Shown: positions 25,398 to 33,543 of the stretch, one piece after another
Numbering within the stretch: position 1 is the first letter of the stretch
Layout of the letters: the number at the start of each line of letters is the position of its first letter
Origin: Opitutaceae bacterium
GTDB taxonomy: Bacteria; Verrucomicrobiota; Verrucomicrobiia; Opitutales; Opitutaceae
Assembly: GCA_016794785.1 (NCBI GenBank)
Contig: JAEUHC010000003.1
Coordinates: forward strand, 1 to 64,000
Direction of reading: 5' to 3'
DNA length: 64,000 nt
The notes under the pieces: model-generated
The model's database searches: none
What the model saw: only the letters and a program-made list of their open reading frames with translations
Told to the model about the DNA's origin: nothing
Translations under genes and position numbers: made by a program

Positions 25398-26729
25398 CTA
25401 GGGGGCGGCGAGGGTCGCCACGGTGGCAGCACACCCACCTGCGGGGTCTGTCTTGGGGAATTGGCCGGAGTGTTGCATCCACGCTTTCACCTGCGGCCAG
25501 CCGTAGGGACCGGCAGGCTGGCCAGGGCTCGCTTCGTTGCGGCCGGGCATGGTGCCTGCCGGCTTGCTGGCATAGGGACGCAGCGTGCCGCTGGCCGTTG
25601 ACCAGATGATGTTGTGCACGGCGAGAGTGTCGGGCCGGCGGCCGGTGCTCACGCAGCCAAGGAAGTTGGCGATACCGTCGCCGGCGTCCTTGTTGTCCAG
25701 ACCGTTGGCGGCGGGGAGATTCGTATCGGTCCAGATCGGCTGGACACCCTTGATCGCGTCGGAGAGGAAAGGGGCGCGATCGGTGTTGTAGTTGCCGTGA
25801 TAGACATGCAGCGAGACGGGCCGGTCGGTGCGCTGGCGCATGGCGTCGTAGGCTTTGTAGAGCCCACCGTAGGCCGCCTTGCCGGTGTCCTTCGCGTGGC
25901 TCACGGGCTCGCGGGGGAAGGTATCCGGACCGCAAAGACCTGCGCCCGGGGGCAGTTGGGCGATGATGGTCGGAACCTCCCGGGCGGGGAAGTTCACCAT
26001 CTGCCAGAAGAGCCGGCCGCGAGGCGCTGCGTCGTCGAAATTCGCGAGCTGGCCGCCGAGCCACTGGTGAAAGGCACGGAGGTTGGCATACCAAGCGGCC
26101 TCGATTGGTCGGGTGAGGTAGGGAGATTCGCCAAGCGAGGTCTCCTGGATCACGAAACCGTAGAAGCCCCGGCGGGCCGCGGCGCTGCTTTGGAGCGTGG
26201 TGATCACCCGGTCGTAAAGTCCCTTCAGCAGTTTCAAGCTCTCGGGCTGGTCGAGCTTGATCACGCGCGGCGGCGCCTCGCCGGGGTGGGGCGTGTTGTC
26301 CCGGATTGAGAAGCTATGACGATCGCCCACTCTCATATACGCGGGAAATCTTGCGTAGCGATGCTGGAGTATCACGCGAAGATACTTGCCGCGAGCGGCG
26401 CAGGCTTCGGCGTCCGCGCGGATCCGGGTGAAACCGGCGGTTTTCCAAGTGCGTGTGCCGTCGGGAGCCGGCTCACCCTCCAAGTCACCCCAATCGTAGG
26501 CGATCTCGATGAGGCGCATCCACGGGCCGGTAGCCTCACATTCATCGAGCAGTTGCTCGGACGTCCGGTTCAGACCGGACGTCCGGTCAGTGAGACCGTG
26601 ACCGGGCACGAAAAGGTGCGCCGGCGCGGCCAAGGCGGCCGGAGCAAGCGCGGCGAGCATGATAGCCAGCAAGAGCGGTAACGGGCCGAACTTCCTCTTC
26701 GGGACAGGTGCGGGGATGGGTGGCGTCAT
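25398..26729 (-). CDS. Secreted TIM-barrel-like protein, putative glycosidase
   Basis: A 443-aa exported protein with a signal peptide (basic PKRKF, hydrophobic LLLAIMLAALAPAALAAP) fixing the start at ATG 26729. The mature part shows alternating helices and strands with acidic motifs at strand ends: WMRLIEIAYDWGDLEGE, YGFVIQETSLGE and VSLHVYHGNYN. These suggest a TIM-barrel glycosidase with the Glu of ETSLGE as a possible catalytic residue. No known family was assigned. It follows the receptor at 67 bp on the same strand and lies 123 bp before the next hydrolase-like gene, so it should act on the receptor's glycan. Confidence 0.72.
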   Translation of the reverse strand: MTPPIPAPVPKRKFGPLPLLLAIMLAALAPAALAAPAHLFVPGHGLTDRTSGLNRTSEQLLDECEATGPWMRLIEIAYDWGDLEGEPAPDGTRTWKTAGFTRIRADAEACAARGKYLRVILQHRYARFPAYMRVGDRHSFSIRDNTPHPGEAPPRVIKLDQPESLKLLKGLYDRVITTLQSSAAARRGFYGFVIQETSLGESPYLTRPIEAAWYANLRAFHQWLGGQLANFDDAAPRGRLFWQMVNFPAREVPTIIAQLPPGAGLCGPDTFPREPVSHAKDTGKAAYGGLYKAYDAMRQRTDRPVSLHVYHGNYNTDRAPFLSDAIKGVQPIWTDTNLPAANGLDNKDAGDGIANFLGCVSTGRRPDTLAVHNIIWSTASGTLRPYASKPAGTMPGRNEASPGQPAGPYGWPQVKAWMQHSGQFPKTDPAGGCAATVATLAAP

Positions 26730-26796
26730 CGACGGCTGATCGGTCAGGATCGCACCCGGGCCGGGAAGCCTTGGTGCGATCAGGAGAGAGGGACGT

Positions 26797-29700
26797 TCAG
26801 AAGGTGAACGTGTTGGTGAGATACCAGCGGCGCTCGGGCGCGAGGCGGACGGTGGAGGCTCCACCCCAAGGCTGCGCGCCGATGGCGATGGGTTCGGTGC
26901 TTCCGAAGAGATTGCGGGCGTTGAGCTGCACTTTCCAGTTGATGCGGTTCTGCCAGAGTTTGCGTTCGTAGCTCACCCACGCGTCGAAATTGGTCTCGGC
27001 GGGAGCGTAGAAGGGATGCGCGAGGTCGAGCGTCACGCTCTGGTTGAGGTTGCGGGTCGTCGGGTAGCCGATGCCGAGTTTGTCTTGCCAGCGCACGGCG
27101 GCACCAAGGCCGAAGCCCTTCAGTTTGTCACCGAAAGGGGAGTCCTGACGAAACGTGTAATTGGTGACGAGGTTCGCGCGCCATTTGCGCTGCTCGGCCG
27201 AGGCGGAGCCTTCGGTGGCGATCGCGGTGGCGAAGGGCACCAGCACATTGGCATCGAGATAATCGCCGTAGGTCAACTGGGCCGGCACGGGCAGCGGATC
27301 GGTGGGCTGGTAACCGACGGGGTAGGTGAGGCGGGGGCGATCGCGGAGCTGGTTCCAAACCGGCGTCATCAGCCCGATCAATTTTTTCAGAAACGGCAGG
27401 CTGTTGGTTTGAATCGATTCCTGTTTGGCGACGTTCATCAAAATGCGCCAATTACGCGTGGGGTTGTAGACAATCTCGATCTCGGTGCCCTTGGCGGTGA
27501 AGTCGGTGGTATCGCCGGCGCCGCTGAGATTATTGAGGCGGCCGGCGGCCGCGAGGCTCGGGGCGGTGCCGAGGATGCCCCAGCCGTAGAGTTGGCGGAA
27601 GTTGGCGGGCAGCGGGCTGAAGAGCAGGGCGATGTCGGCGTTGCGCGACGGAGCGAGCTGCGGATTGACGTTGGCCTCCACTCCCCAAATGTCAGCCGCT
27701 TGGAGAATGCCATTGTTGATCGTGGTGTTGTAGACGCCGGGCGTGAAGCTCTGACCCTGCACGTCCGTCTGGAACCAGTTTACCCGAAGGCTGAGTTTGT
27801 CGTGGAAGCCGGAGACGCTGAATCCGTATTCTCTGGTTTTGCCGCTGGGGGAAGCGAGCGGTTGATTAAACCCGTCGACGCGGCCACCGGACGGGGTGAA
27901 ATTGGCGGACTCGTTGTAGAAGACGCTGAGATCGGTGCCCTCGGGCAGCTTGAGCAATTTCTTCGGCCAGCGGAGGACGCCGCTGTAGGTCCAGGTTTCG
28001 GCGGCGACGTTGAGCGGCGGGGTGCCGGGCAGAACGAGATCATTGAACCCGTAGTGAACTTTCCCGGGATCGTTCGGGTTGCTGGGGTTCGCCACAAAAT
28101 TGATATTTTGCCGGGCGAAGTAATCGGCATCGCGGCGCCAACCGACCAAGGTGACGAGGTGGTCCTGCAACCAGTAGCTTTGCAGGAGCGCGGCGCGGGA
28201 CTTGATCACGTCGCGCTCGGCGTTGCCGCCGGCGTTGATTTCAACCAGCGAGGCGGGAGTGTCCACAAAAGCACCGGGGTCGGTGGCATTGGCGGCACGG
28301 ACGAAATAGCGCACGGGGACGGCCAGCGGGCCGGCCTGGATGACGGGGATCTGAATGGGCGCCAACTGTAGCGGGTTGTTGTTTCCGATGAGCGATGGGC
28401 CGAGGTAAACGAGCACGCCGGGGCGGCGGGCAAAGACACTGATATTGGCATTGATGTCGCGCGCGGCCTCGCCGTCGGACGCAAAGCGATGGGTGTAGGC
28501 GATCGAATCGTTTTTCGATTCTTCGTAGAGACCGGTGAGAGTGTGGCGCCCGAGCCACTTGCCCCACGAGGATTTCGTGTCCTTGAAGTCGTATTTGACA
28601 AAGCCGGTCGCGCGCTTGGTTTCGCGCTCGGTGAAATTGTTGAGCCAGTTCGCCTGGCTGTAGATGTTGGCGAAGGGGCGGCCGTAATTTGGATTGGGCT
28701 GACCGGTGGGGAGAACCTGGTTCACATCGACGCGGATGTGATTGGAATTGCCTTGGGAGAAGCCGGAATTCTTGGTGCGCCGGTCGATGCGCTGGGTGTC
28801 GTAGGCCAGTTCAAGGCCGAGGCGGTCTTCCCAGGCACGCTGCTCGAACGCGACGTTGAACGTGTGGAAGCTGTCACCCTGGGCGGAAGTCTCGTCGATC
28901 ATTCGGCGGCGGAAATCGAACGCGCTGAAATCCGTGAAGCCCTGCATCTTGATGCCGGCGGGCGCGACCCCCGATTGCTGGCCGGGCAGGACGTTGGCCC
29001 CGGTCCAGTAGGCGCCGATGAGCTCACCGACGTTCACCGTGGTCAGCAGCGGGATGGCGTCGTTGGCGAGGTCGCGGTTGACCAATGGCTGTAAGACGGC
29101 GGCGCGGACGGCGTTGGCAACATTGCCGGTGGTGACGCGGGTCTCGCTGCGGAAAGCGTAGGCGGGAGATGTGGCGGCCGGGCCGGAGTAGACTTGCAGC
29201 ATTTGATCGAAGAGCTGCTGTTGGCCGAAAAGATTGCCCCAGATGGCGCTACCGACGACTTGAGTGGCTGCGGCGGGATTGCGGGCGGGATCGTCATAAA
29301 ACGTCCAGTCGAAACCGGGCCGGGCGCCGTTGAGCCACGCGTCGGAGATGCTTTTAAACGGGAGCACGGTGATCGGCCGATTGGCCTTCGTGCGGCCCGT
29401 CTCGAAATTGACGCGCAGGGCGGTGGACTTGAAGGGCTCGAAGGTTGCGGCACCGTAGATGCGCTTTTTCTCCTCGTAGGCGGGACGTTGGTCGTAGCGC
29501 TCCTCGTCGTGCAGAGCGGCGAGACGCACGGCGAGTTTGCCCTTCACCAGCACGCGGTTGAAATCGAAGGACTCGCGCAGGCTGTCGTTGTCGCCGTAAC
29601 GCACTTCGACCTTATTGGTGTCGCGCCGGAGGTTGGGGCGGAGCAGCGAGGTGTCGACGACGCCGGCGGGACTGCCGACGCCGAAGAGGATCGCGTTTGG

Positions 29701-30228
29701 GCCACGGTTGATCGTGACCGTCTCGGTGTTGTAGCTGTCGAAGGCGATGTTGGTGGTGTAAAAGCCACGCGTGAAATTCGGGGCGGACAAACCGCGGGTG
29801 CGGCTGCCCTGCTGCGGGTTGGCGCGCACGGAGTCGCCGACGACCTGGACCGAGTTGATATCATTCGTGGCGCCGGAAAAATTTCCGCCGGGACCGGCCG
29901 CTTCCATGCCGGTGGCGAAGATGAGCAGGTCGCTGGAATTGGTCGCCCCAATGTCCGTGAGAAAATCCTTGGTGTAGATCGAAATCGAGGCGCCGAGATC
30001 CTTGACCGGGGTGTTGAGGCGGGTGCCGGCGAGCGTGGAGGCCGCTTGGTAGCCCGTGTCTTTTTCCGAGTGGACGACGAAGGGCGACAGCTCGATTGCC
30101 TTGTCGGTTTCGGCTTCGGAGGAAGGCCGATTGGCAGCGGGAGCGATTTGTGCGGAGAGCGGAAGCGAGGCGACGATGAGGCCGACGAGCAACGCGAGCG
30201 GGGTTTGGGTGGGTAGGGTTGGTTTCAT
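26797..30228 (-). CDS. TonB-dependent receptor of the 'ELSPFVV' type
   Basis: A 1143-aa outer-membrane receptor of a class abundant in Opitutaceae. The signal peptide ends near LSAQ (residue ~26). The mature start carries IELSPFVVHSEKDTGYQA, the TonB-box region of this class, then RLNTPVKDLGASISIYTKDFL and the plug motif VTINRGPNAILFGVGSPAGV. The barrel ends in the aromatic strand RWYLTNTFTF. It starts the hydrolase cluster and is preceded by a LacI gene, with a LacI-type operator (30289-30302) 61 bp before its ATG. It is inferred to import the oligosaccharide processed by the downstream hydrolases. Confidence 0.93.
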   Translation of the reverse strand: MKPTLPTQTPLALLVGLIVASLPLSAQIAPAANRPSSEAETDKAIELSPFVVHSEKDTGYQAASTLAGTRLNTPVKDLGASISIYTKDFLTDIGATNSSDLLIFATGMEAAGPGGNFSGATNDINSVQVVGDSVRANPQQGSRTRGLSAPNFTRGFYTTNIAFDSYNTETVTINRGPNAILFGVGSPAGVVDTSLLRPNLRRDTNKVEVRYGDNDSLRESFDFNRVLVKGKLAVRLAALHDEERYDQRPAYEEKKRIYGAATFEPFKSTALRVNFETGRTKANRPITVLPFKSISDAWLNGARPGFDWTFYDDPARNPAAATQVVGSAIWGNLFGQQQLFDQMLQVYSGPAATSPAYAFRSETRVTTGNVANAVRAAVLQPLVNRDLANDAIPLLTTVNVGELIGAYWTGANVLPGQQSGVAPAGIKMQGFTDFSAFDFRRRMIDETSAQGDSFHTFNVAFEQRAWEDRLGLELAYDTQRIDRRTKNSGFSQGNSNHIRVDVNQVLPTGQPNPNYGRPFANIYSQANWLNNFTERETKRATGFVKYDFKDTKSSWGKWLGRHTLTGLYEESKNDSIAYTHRFASDGEAARDINANISVFARRPGVLVYLGPSLIGNNNPLQLAPIQIPVIQAGPLAVPVRYFVRAANATDPGAFVDTPASLVEINAGGNAERDVIKSRAALLQSYWLQDHLVTLVGWRRDADYFARQNINFVANPSNPNDPGKVHYGFNDLVLPGTPPLNVAAETWTYSGVLRWPKKLLKLPEGTDLSVFYNESANFTPSGGRVDGFNQPLASPSGKTREYGFSVSGFHDKLSLRVNWFQTDVQGQSFTPGVYNTTINNGILQAADIWGVEANVNPQLAPSRNADIALLFSPLPANFRQLYGWGILGTAPSLAAAGRLNNLSGAGDTTDFTAKGTEIEIVYNPTRNWRILMNVAKQESIQTNSLPFLKKLIGLMTPVWNQLRDRPRLTYPVGYQPTDPLPVPAQLTYGDYLDANVLVPFATAIATEGSASAEQRKWRANLVTNYTFRQDSPFGDKLKGFGLGAAVRWQDKLGIGYPTTRNLNQSVTLDLAHPFYAPAETNFDAWVSYERKLWQNRINWKVQLNARNLFGSTEPIAIGAQPWGGASTVRLAPERRWYLTNTFTF

Positions 30229-30288
30229 GGGTTACGGGTCTGGTCGCAAAAGTGAAGATCGGCCGAAGCCGCAGAGGGGGACTGCGTG

Positions 30289-30302
30289 GGCAATCGCTTG
30301 CC
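30289..30302. promoter_or_regulatory. LacI-type operator GGCAATCGCTTGCC (copy 1)
   Basis: Arms GGCAA/TTGCC around a TCGC centre, with the central CG and AAnCGnTT core characteristic of LacI-family operators. It lies between the receptor start (30228) and the LacI stop (30416). Near-identical sites occur at 55466-55479 (same 14-mer on the other strand) and 37886-37899 (one arm mismatch). Confidence 0.7.
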
Positions 30303-30415
30303 TACCTCGGCAAAAACGCTGGTCAAGGTCTAATGCACTCGATCAATGCGAAACTGCTGGCAGCGCTTGCCCGCAGAGCAGTCACCGCACCTAGTTCACC
30401 TTCCCGACGGACATC

Positions 30416-31438
30416 TCATTTGCTGCGCACTTTCCGGGCGGGTCCGGTAGATTCGCGAATGACCAGATCGGTCATCAACCGCGATTCCCCACCAGCGCGG
30501 CGGGATGAGCCCAGCATCTCGTGGAGGATATCCATGGCGAGTGTGCCCAGTTTCTCTCTCGGAATTCGGACGGTGGTGAGCGGCGGATAGGAGAGTGCGG
30601 CCATCGGGATGTCGTCCGCGCCGACGACGGAGATGTCCTGCGGCACGCTGAGTCCGCAGCGCAGGAACGCCCGCACCGCGCCGAGTGCGGTGAGGTCGTT
30701 GCTGCAGAGCACTGCCGTAGGCGGCTCAGTTAAAGTCAGCAAGCGTTCGGCCGCGGATGCGCCAGTGATGGCGTCGTTGTTGCCTTCGACGATTTGGGGT
30801 TTCAAGCCAAGCTTCTTGAGTTCGCTCTCGACGGCGCGGCGATAGGCGGAGTGTGAAGCGCGATTTTGCGGACCGGCGATGAGAGCGAAACGGCGATGGT
30901 TGAGCGTATGCAGGTAGCGGACGGCCTCGCCGGCTCCTTGGGCGTAGTCGAGGCGAATGTTGCTCTTGCGGCGACCAGGCCCATCGGAGTCGAGAAAGAC
31001 CGAGGCGATCCCGTGCTCGGCGAGACGTTCGGCGATCGAACCGTCCACACGGGAGGTCATCACAGCGACGCCGGGGGATTTGTTTTCGATCATCCGGCGG
31101 AAAACATGCTCAGTCCGCGCCGGATCGTAGTTCGTCGTGCAGAGCAGCACTTCGTAGCCGTGCATGAGCGCGGCGCTTTCGAACGATTTGATGAGGCCGG
31201 GGTAAAACGGATTTTCGATGTCGGAAATGACGAGCCCGACAAAGTCGCTGCGACCGCGGGCGAGTCGCCGTGCGTGGGAGTCACGATGGAAGTTCATCTC
31301 CTGCAGCGCGCGCTCGATGAGCGCGCGGGTCTCGGGCGTGACGAACTTGGTGCCGTTGAGCACCCGCGAGACGGTGGACTCGGCTACCCCGCAGGCCTTC
31401 GCCACGTCTTTCATGGTCGGCATGGATGACTTTTTCAT
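30416..31438 (-). CDS. LacI-family regulator of the glycan cluster
   Basis: A 340-aa repressor. The helix-turn-helix MKDVAKACGVAESTVSRVL is near the N-terminus, followed by the hinge SHARRLARG, which resembles the NxxARxL hinge that inserts at a central CG of the operator. The effector domain has VGLVISDIENPFYPGLIKS, VLLCTTNYDP, AVLCSNDLTALGAVRAF and SVVGADDIPMAALSYPPLTTVRIP, a complete sugar-binding LacI fold. ATG 31438 (MKKSSMPTMKDVA) is preferred; two further Met codons lie close by. It lies upstream of the receptor whose promoter region carries the CG-centred palindrome, so it probably controls that gene and other copies of the site. Confidence 0.9.
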   Translation of the reverse strand: MKKSSMPTMKDVAKACGVAESTVSRVLNGTKFVTPETRALIERALQEMNFHRDSHARRLARGRSDFVGLVISDIENPFYPGLIKSFESAALMHGYEVLLCTTNYDPARTEHVFRRMIENKSPGVAVMTSRVDGSIAERLAEHGIASVFLDSDGPGRRKSNIRLDYAQGAGEAVRYLHTLNHRRFALIAGPQNRASHSAYRRAVESELKKLGLKPQIVEGNNDAITGASAAERLLTLTEPPTAVLCSNDLTALGAVRAFLRCGLSVPQDISVVGADDIPMAALSYPPLTTVRIPREKLGTLAMDILHEMLGSSRRAGGESRLMTDLVIRESTGPARKVRSK

Positions 31439-31636
31439 GGCGTGCATGACTAGGTGTCGCCGACGAACGGCGCAAACTCCAACCTGTCGGTGAACGATGA
31501 ACCGCGCCACGTGAGGAAAATTCGGTGACCACCGGGCTTCTGGGTTCGGCGTCAGTGACGGGGAAATGGGTCAGAATTTGGCGCCGGATGCGTCATGAGA
31601 GCCGGGGCCGCTCGCCGGACTACTCGGCATTAAACG

Positions 31637-31905
31637 GCGTCGGTCGGTTGTGCGCCGTAGCACAAGACGACATCATTGAGCGGCGCGCTGAGGCGATCGC
31701 TCGTGATGCGGTCGATCAGTCGCGTGATACTGGCTGAACTCTTCCGGCGCTCGTATTCCCAGAGGTAGAGACTTCCATCGGCATTGAAGCGGCTCTGATT
31801 GGGCGATCTGCTGCTCGGCACAGCCGCACACGGCCTGGTGCAGATGAGCAACCGATGTCGTTGCTGGACGCGGGCGGCGGGGAGGGCAGCGCGCAGAGGA
31901 GGCGG
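31637..31905 (-). pseudogene. Decayed copy of the phosphotriesterase/GH38 gene junction
   Basis: The minus strand here reads RFNADGSLYLWEYERRK and later LSAPLN..V.CYGAQPTDAV, matching about 38 of 54 residues of the GH38-like protein around residues 75-130 (DNA 31637-31798 against ~21770-21930, nearly gapless). Immediately upstream on the same strand, 31805-31905 matches the phosphotriesterase-like gene near ARVQQRHHLPICAH (DNA ~22573-22690), with frameshifts and losses. The order (phosphotriesterase first, GH38 second) is the same as in the intact operon, but everything between the two fragments is gone. There is no intact frame and no start. Confidence 0.75.
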
Positions 31906-31912
31906 ACGGTGC

Positions 31913-33364
31913 CTAGCGCAGCGGCGTAGGAAGGAAGTCCCAATCGAGGACCATTTTTTCGGAGAGCGCGACCTTCAACTCACGCTCGATCGCAGCGTGG
32001 CGCGGGTCGCCGGCGAGGTTGCGCAGCTCGCCAAGATCGGCGGCGAGGTCGTAGAGCTCGTAGGTGGGGCGCGGCGCGGTGAAGTAGGCAGTCACGAACT
32101 CGGGCGCGAGTTTCCCGGCGGCGTTGGCGGCCACCATCGCCTGCCAATATGGCTCCTGCGCGCTGTCCACGGGTTGCACGCGCTGGTGCGGCGTGCAGTT
32201 GTAGATCAGCTTCCAGTTCGCGGAGCGCACGCAGCGCGCGAGGTCGAAGCTCGCCGCAGGGATGTCGGGGCGCATCGCGCCGTCGCCGCCGTGCGGGCCG
32301 CGCTCGGCGAAGACATACTTGCGGCCGTTGAACGGCTCGCCGCGGAGAAGCTTCAGGTAGCTGACGCCGGTCATCTCGGCGGGCGGCTTGACGCCGGCGA
32401 TTTCGAGGAGCGTGGGCGCGAAATCCTCGCCGGAAATAAGCTCGCGCGTGACGCCGCCGGGCTGCACCACGCCGGGCCAGCGCACCATGAGCGGCACGGC
32501 AATGCCGGGATCGTGGAGCGCCCCCTTGCCGTGCGGGAAGGCCATGCCGTTGTCGCCCATGAAAACGACAATCGTGTCGCTCGCGTGGCCGCGCTTTTCG
32601 AGCAGTGCGAGCACGGCCCCCACGTCGTCGTCGAGGTGCTCGATCTCGGCGAGGTAGCGCGCGTAGTCGGCGCGGACCTCGGGCAGATCGGGGAGATAGG
32701 GCGGGAGGGTGAGCCTCGCGGGATCGATGCGCGAGCCGGGGCGGCTCGCATCCCAGACGTGATGCGGATCACTGAAGCCAAGCCAGAAGAACCACGGCCG
32801 GTTTTTCGGCGCAGCGTCGAGGAAACGGCCGAGGACGGCGTCGAAGTCCTTCACGCCGCCATCGTCCACGAAGTTCACGCGCTGTTTGAAGGTGCGGAGC
32901 TTTTTCCCGTCGAGCACGCCGCTGATGACGGGGGCGGCGTGCTTGCCGTTGGGGGGCGGGCCGTCGAGGTGGTAGCTGCGGCCGCCGACGCCGGTGAAGT
33001 AGCCGGCGCGGTCGCGGAGCTGATCGGGGAGCGCAGGTAGCTCAGCGGGGAGGGCGGAGGTGAAGCGGACCATCTTGATCGAGACGGGCGAGCGGCCGGT
33101 CATGAGCGTGGCGCGCGAAGGCACGCACTGCGGGCAGGCGACGAACATGCGATCGAAGCGCAGGCCCTGCGCGGCGAAGCCGTCGAGCGCGGGCGTGCGA
33201 AGGTCGCGGTTGCCGTAGGCGCCGAGGTGCGGGTAGCTGTGGTCGTCGGAGAGGAGGAAGAGGATGTTGGGCTTTGCCCCGGCGGCGGACGCGGCCGCAG
33301 TCGCCGGAGAAAGGAGGAGGGAGCAGGACGAAAGGAGCGCGGCGAGGACGAGGCGGTTGCTCAT
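31913..33364 (-). CDS. Secreted type I sulfatase
   Basis: A 483-aa arylsulfatase-family enzyme that hydrolyses sulfate esters. The signal peptide is MSNRLVLAALLSSCSLLLSP (and a few more residues). The N-terminal metal site is NILFLLSDDHSYPHLGAYGN. The formylglycine motif is CVPSRATLMTG, with the Cys near residue 80, so it needs conversion by a maturase that is not in this window. Further metal-site segments are FFWLGFSDPHHVW and TIVVFMGDNGMAFPHGK. It follows the receptor at 33544 on the same strand after a 179-bp gap that lacks the operators described here. It is one of three sulfatases in the window, which argues for sulfated glycans as substrate. Confidence 0.93.
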   Translation of the reverse strand: MSNRLVLAALLSSCSLLLSPATAAASAAGAKPNILFLLSDDHSYPHLGAYGNRDLRTPALDGFAAQGLRFDRMFVACPQCVPSRATLMTGRSPVSIKMVRFTSALPAELPALPDQLRDRAGYFTGVGGRSYHLDGPPPNGKHAAPVISGVLDGKKLRTFKQRVNFVDDGGVKDFDAVLGRFLDAAPKNRPWFFWLGFSDPHHVWDASRPGSRIDPARLTLPPYLPDLPEVRADYARYLAEIEHLDDDVGAVLALLEKRGHASDTIVVFMGDNGMAFPHGKGALHDPGIAVPLMVRWPGVVQPGGVTRELISGEDFAPTLLEIAGVKPPAEMTGVSYLKLLRGEPFNGRKYVFAERGPHGGDGAMRPDIPAASFDLARCVRSANWKLIYNCTPHQRVQPVDSAQEPYWQAMVAANAAGKLAPEFVTAYFTAPRPTYELYDLAADLGELRNLAGDPRHAAIERELKVALSEKMVLDWDFLPTPLR

Positions 33365-33543
33365 GCGAGAGAGATGGTCATAAAAAACACGAAAAGGGGC
33401 AAAAATTCAGGCGAATGGTTTTGGTGTTTTACGTGGCGGTTGGATTGGGCGGATCGAAGTCCCGGATCATCCTAGCCGGGATAGGAAAAATCAGGCGCAG
33501 GCGAGGTTGCGGTTTGCGGGGTGGGCGTGGTGACGGTTGCACT

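Noticed and set aside
26560..26590. Short repeat GGACGTCCGGT occurring twice
   Set aside because: It lies inside the coding region of the 443-aa protein, where it encodes part of a Thr/Arg/Ser stretch, and no intergenic copy was noticed.
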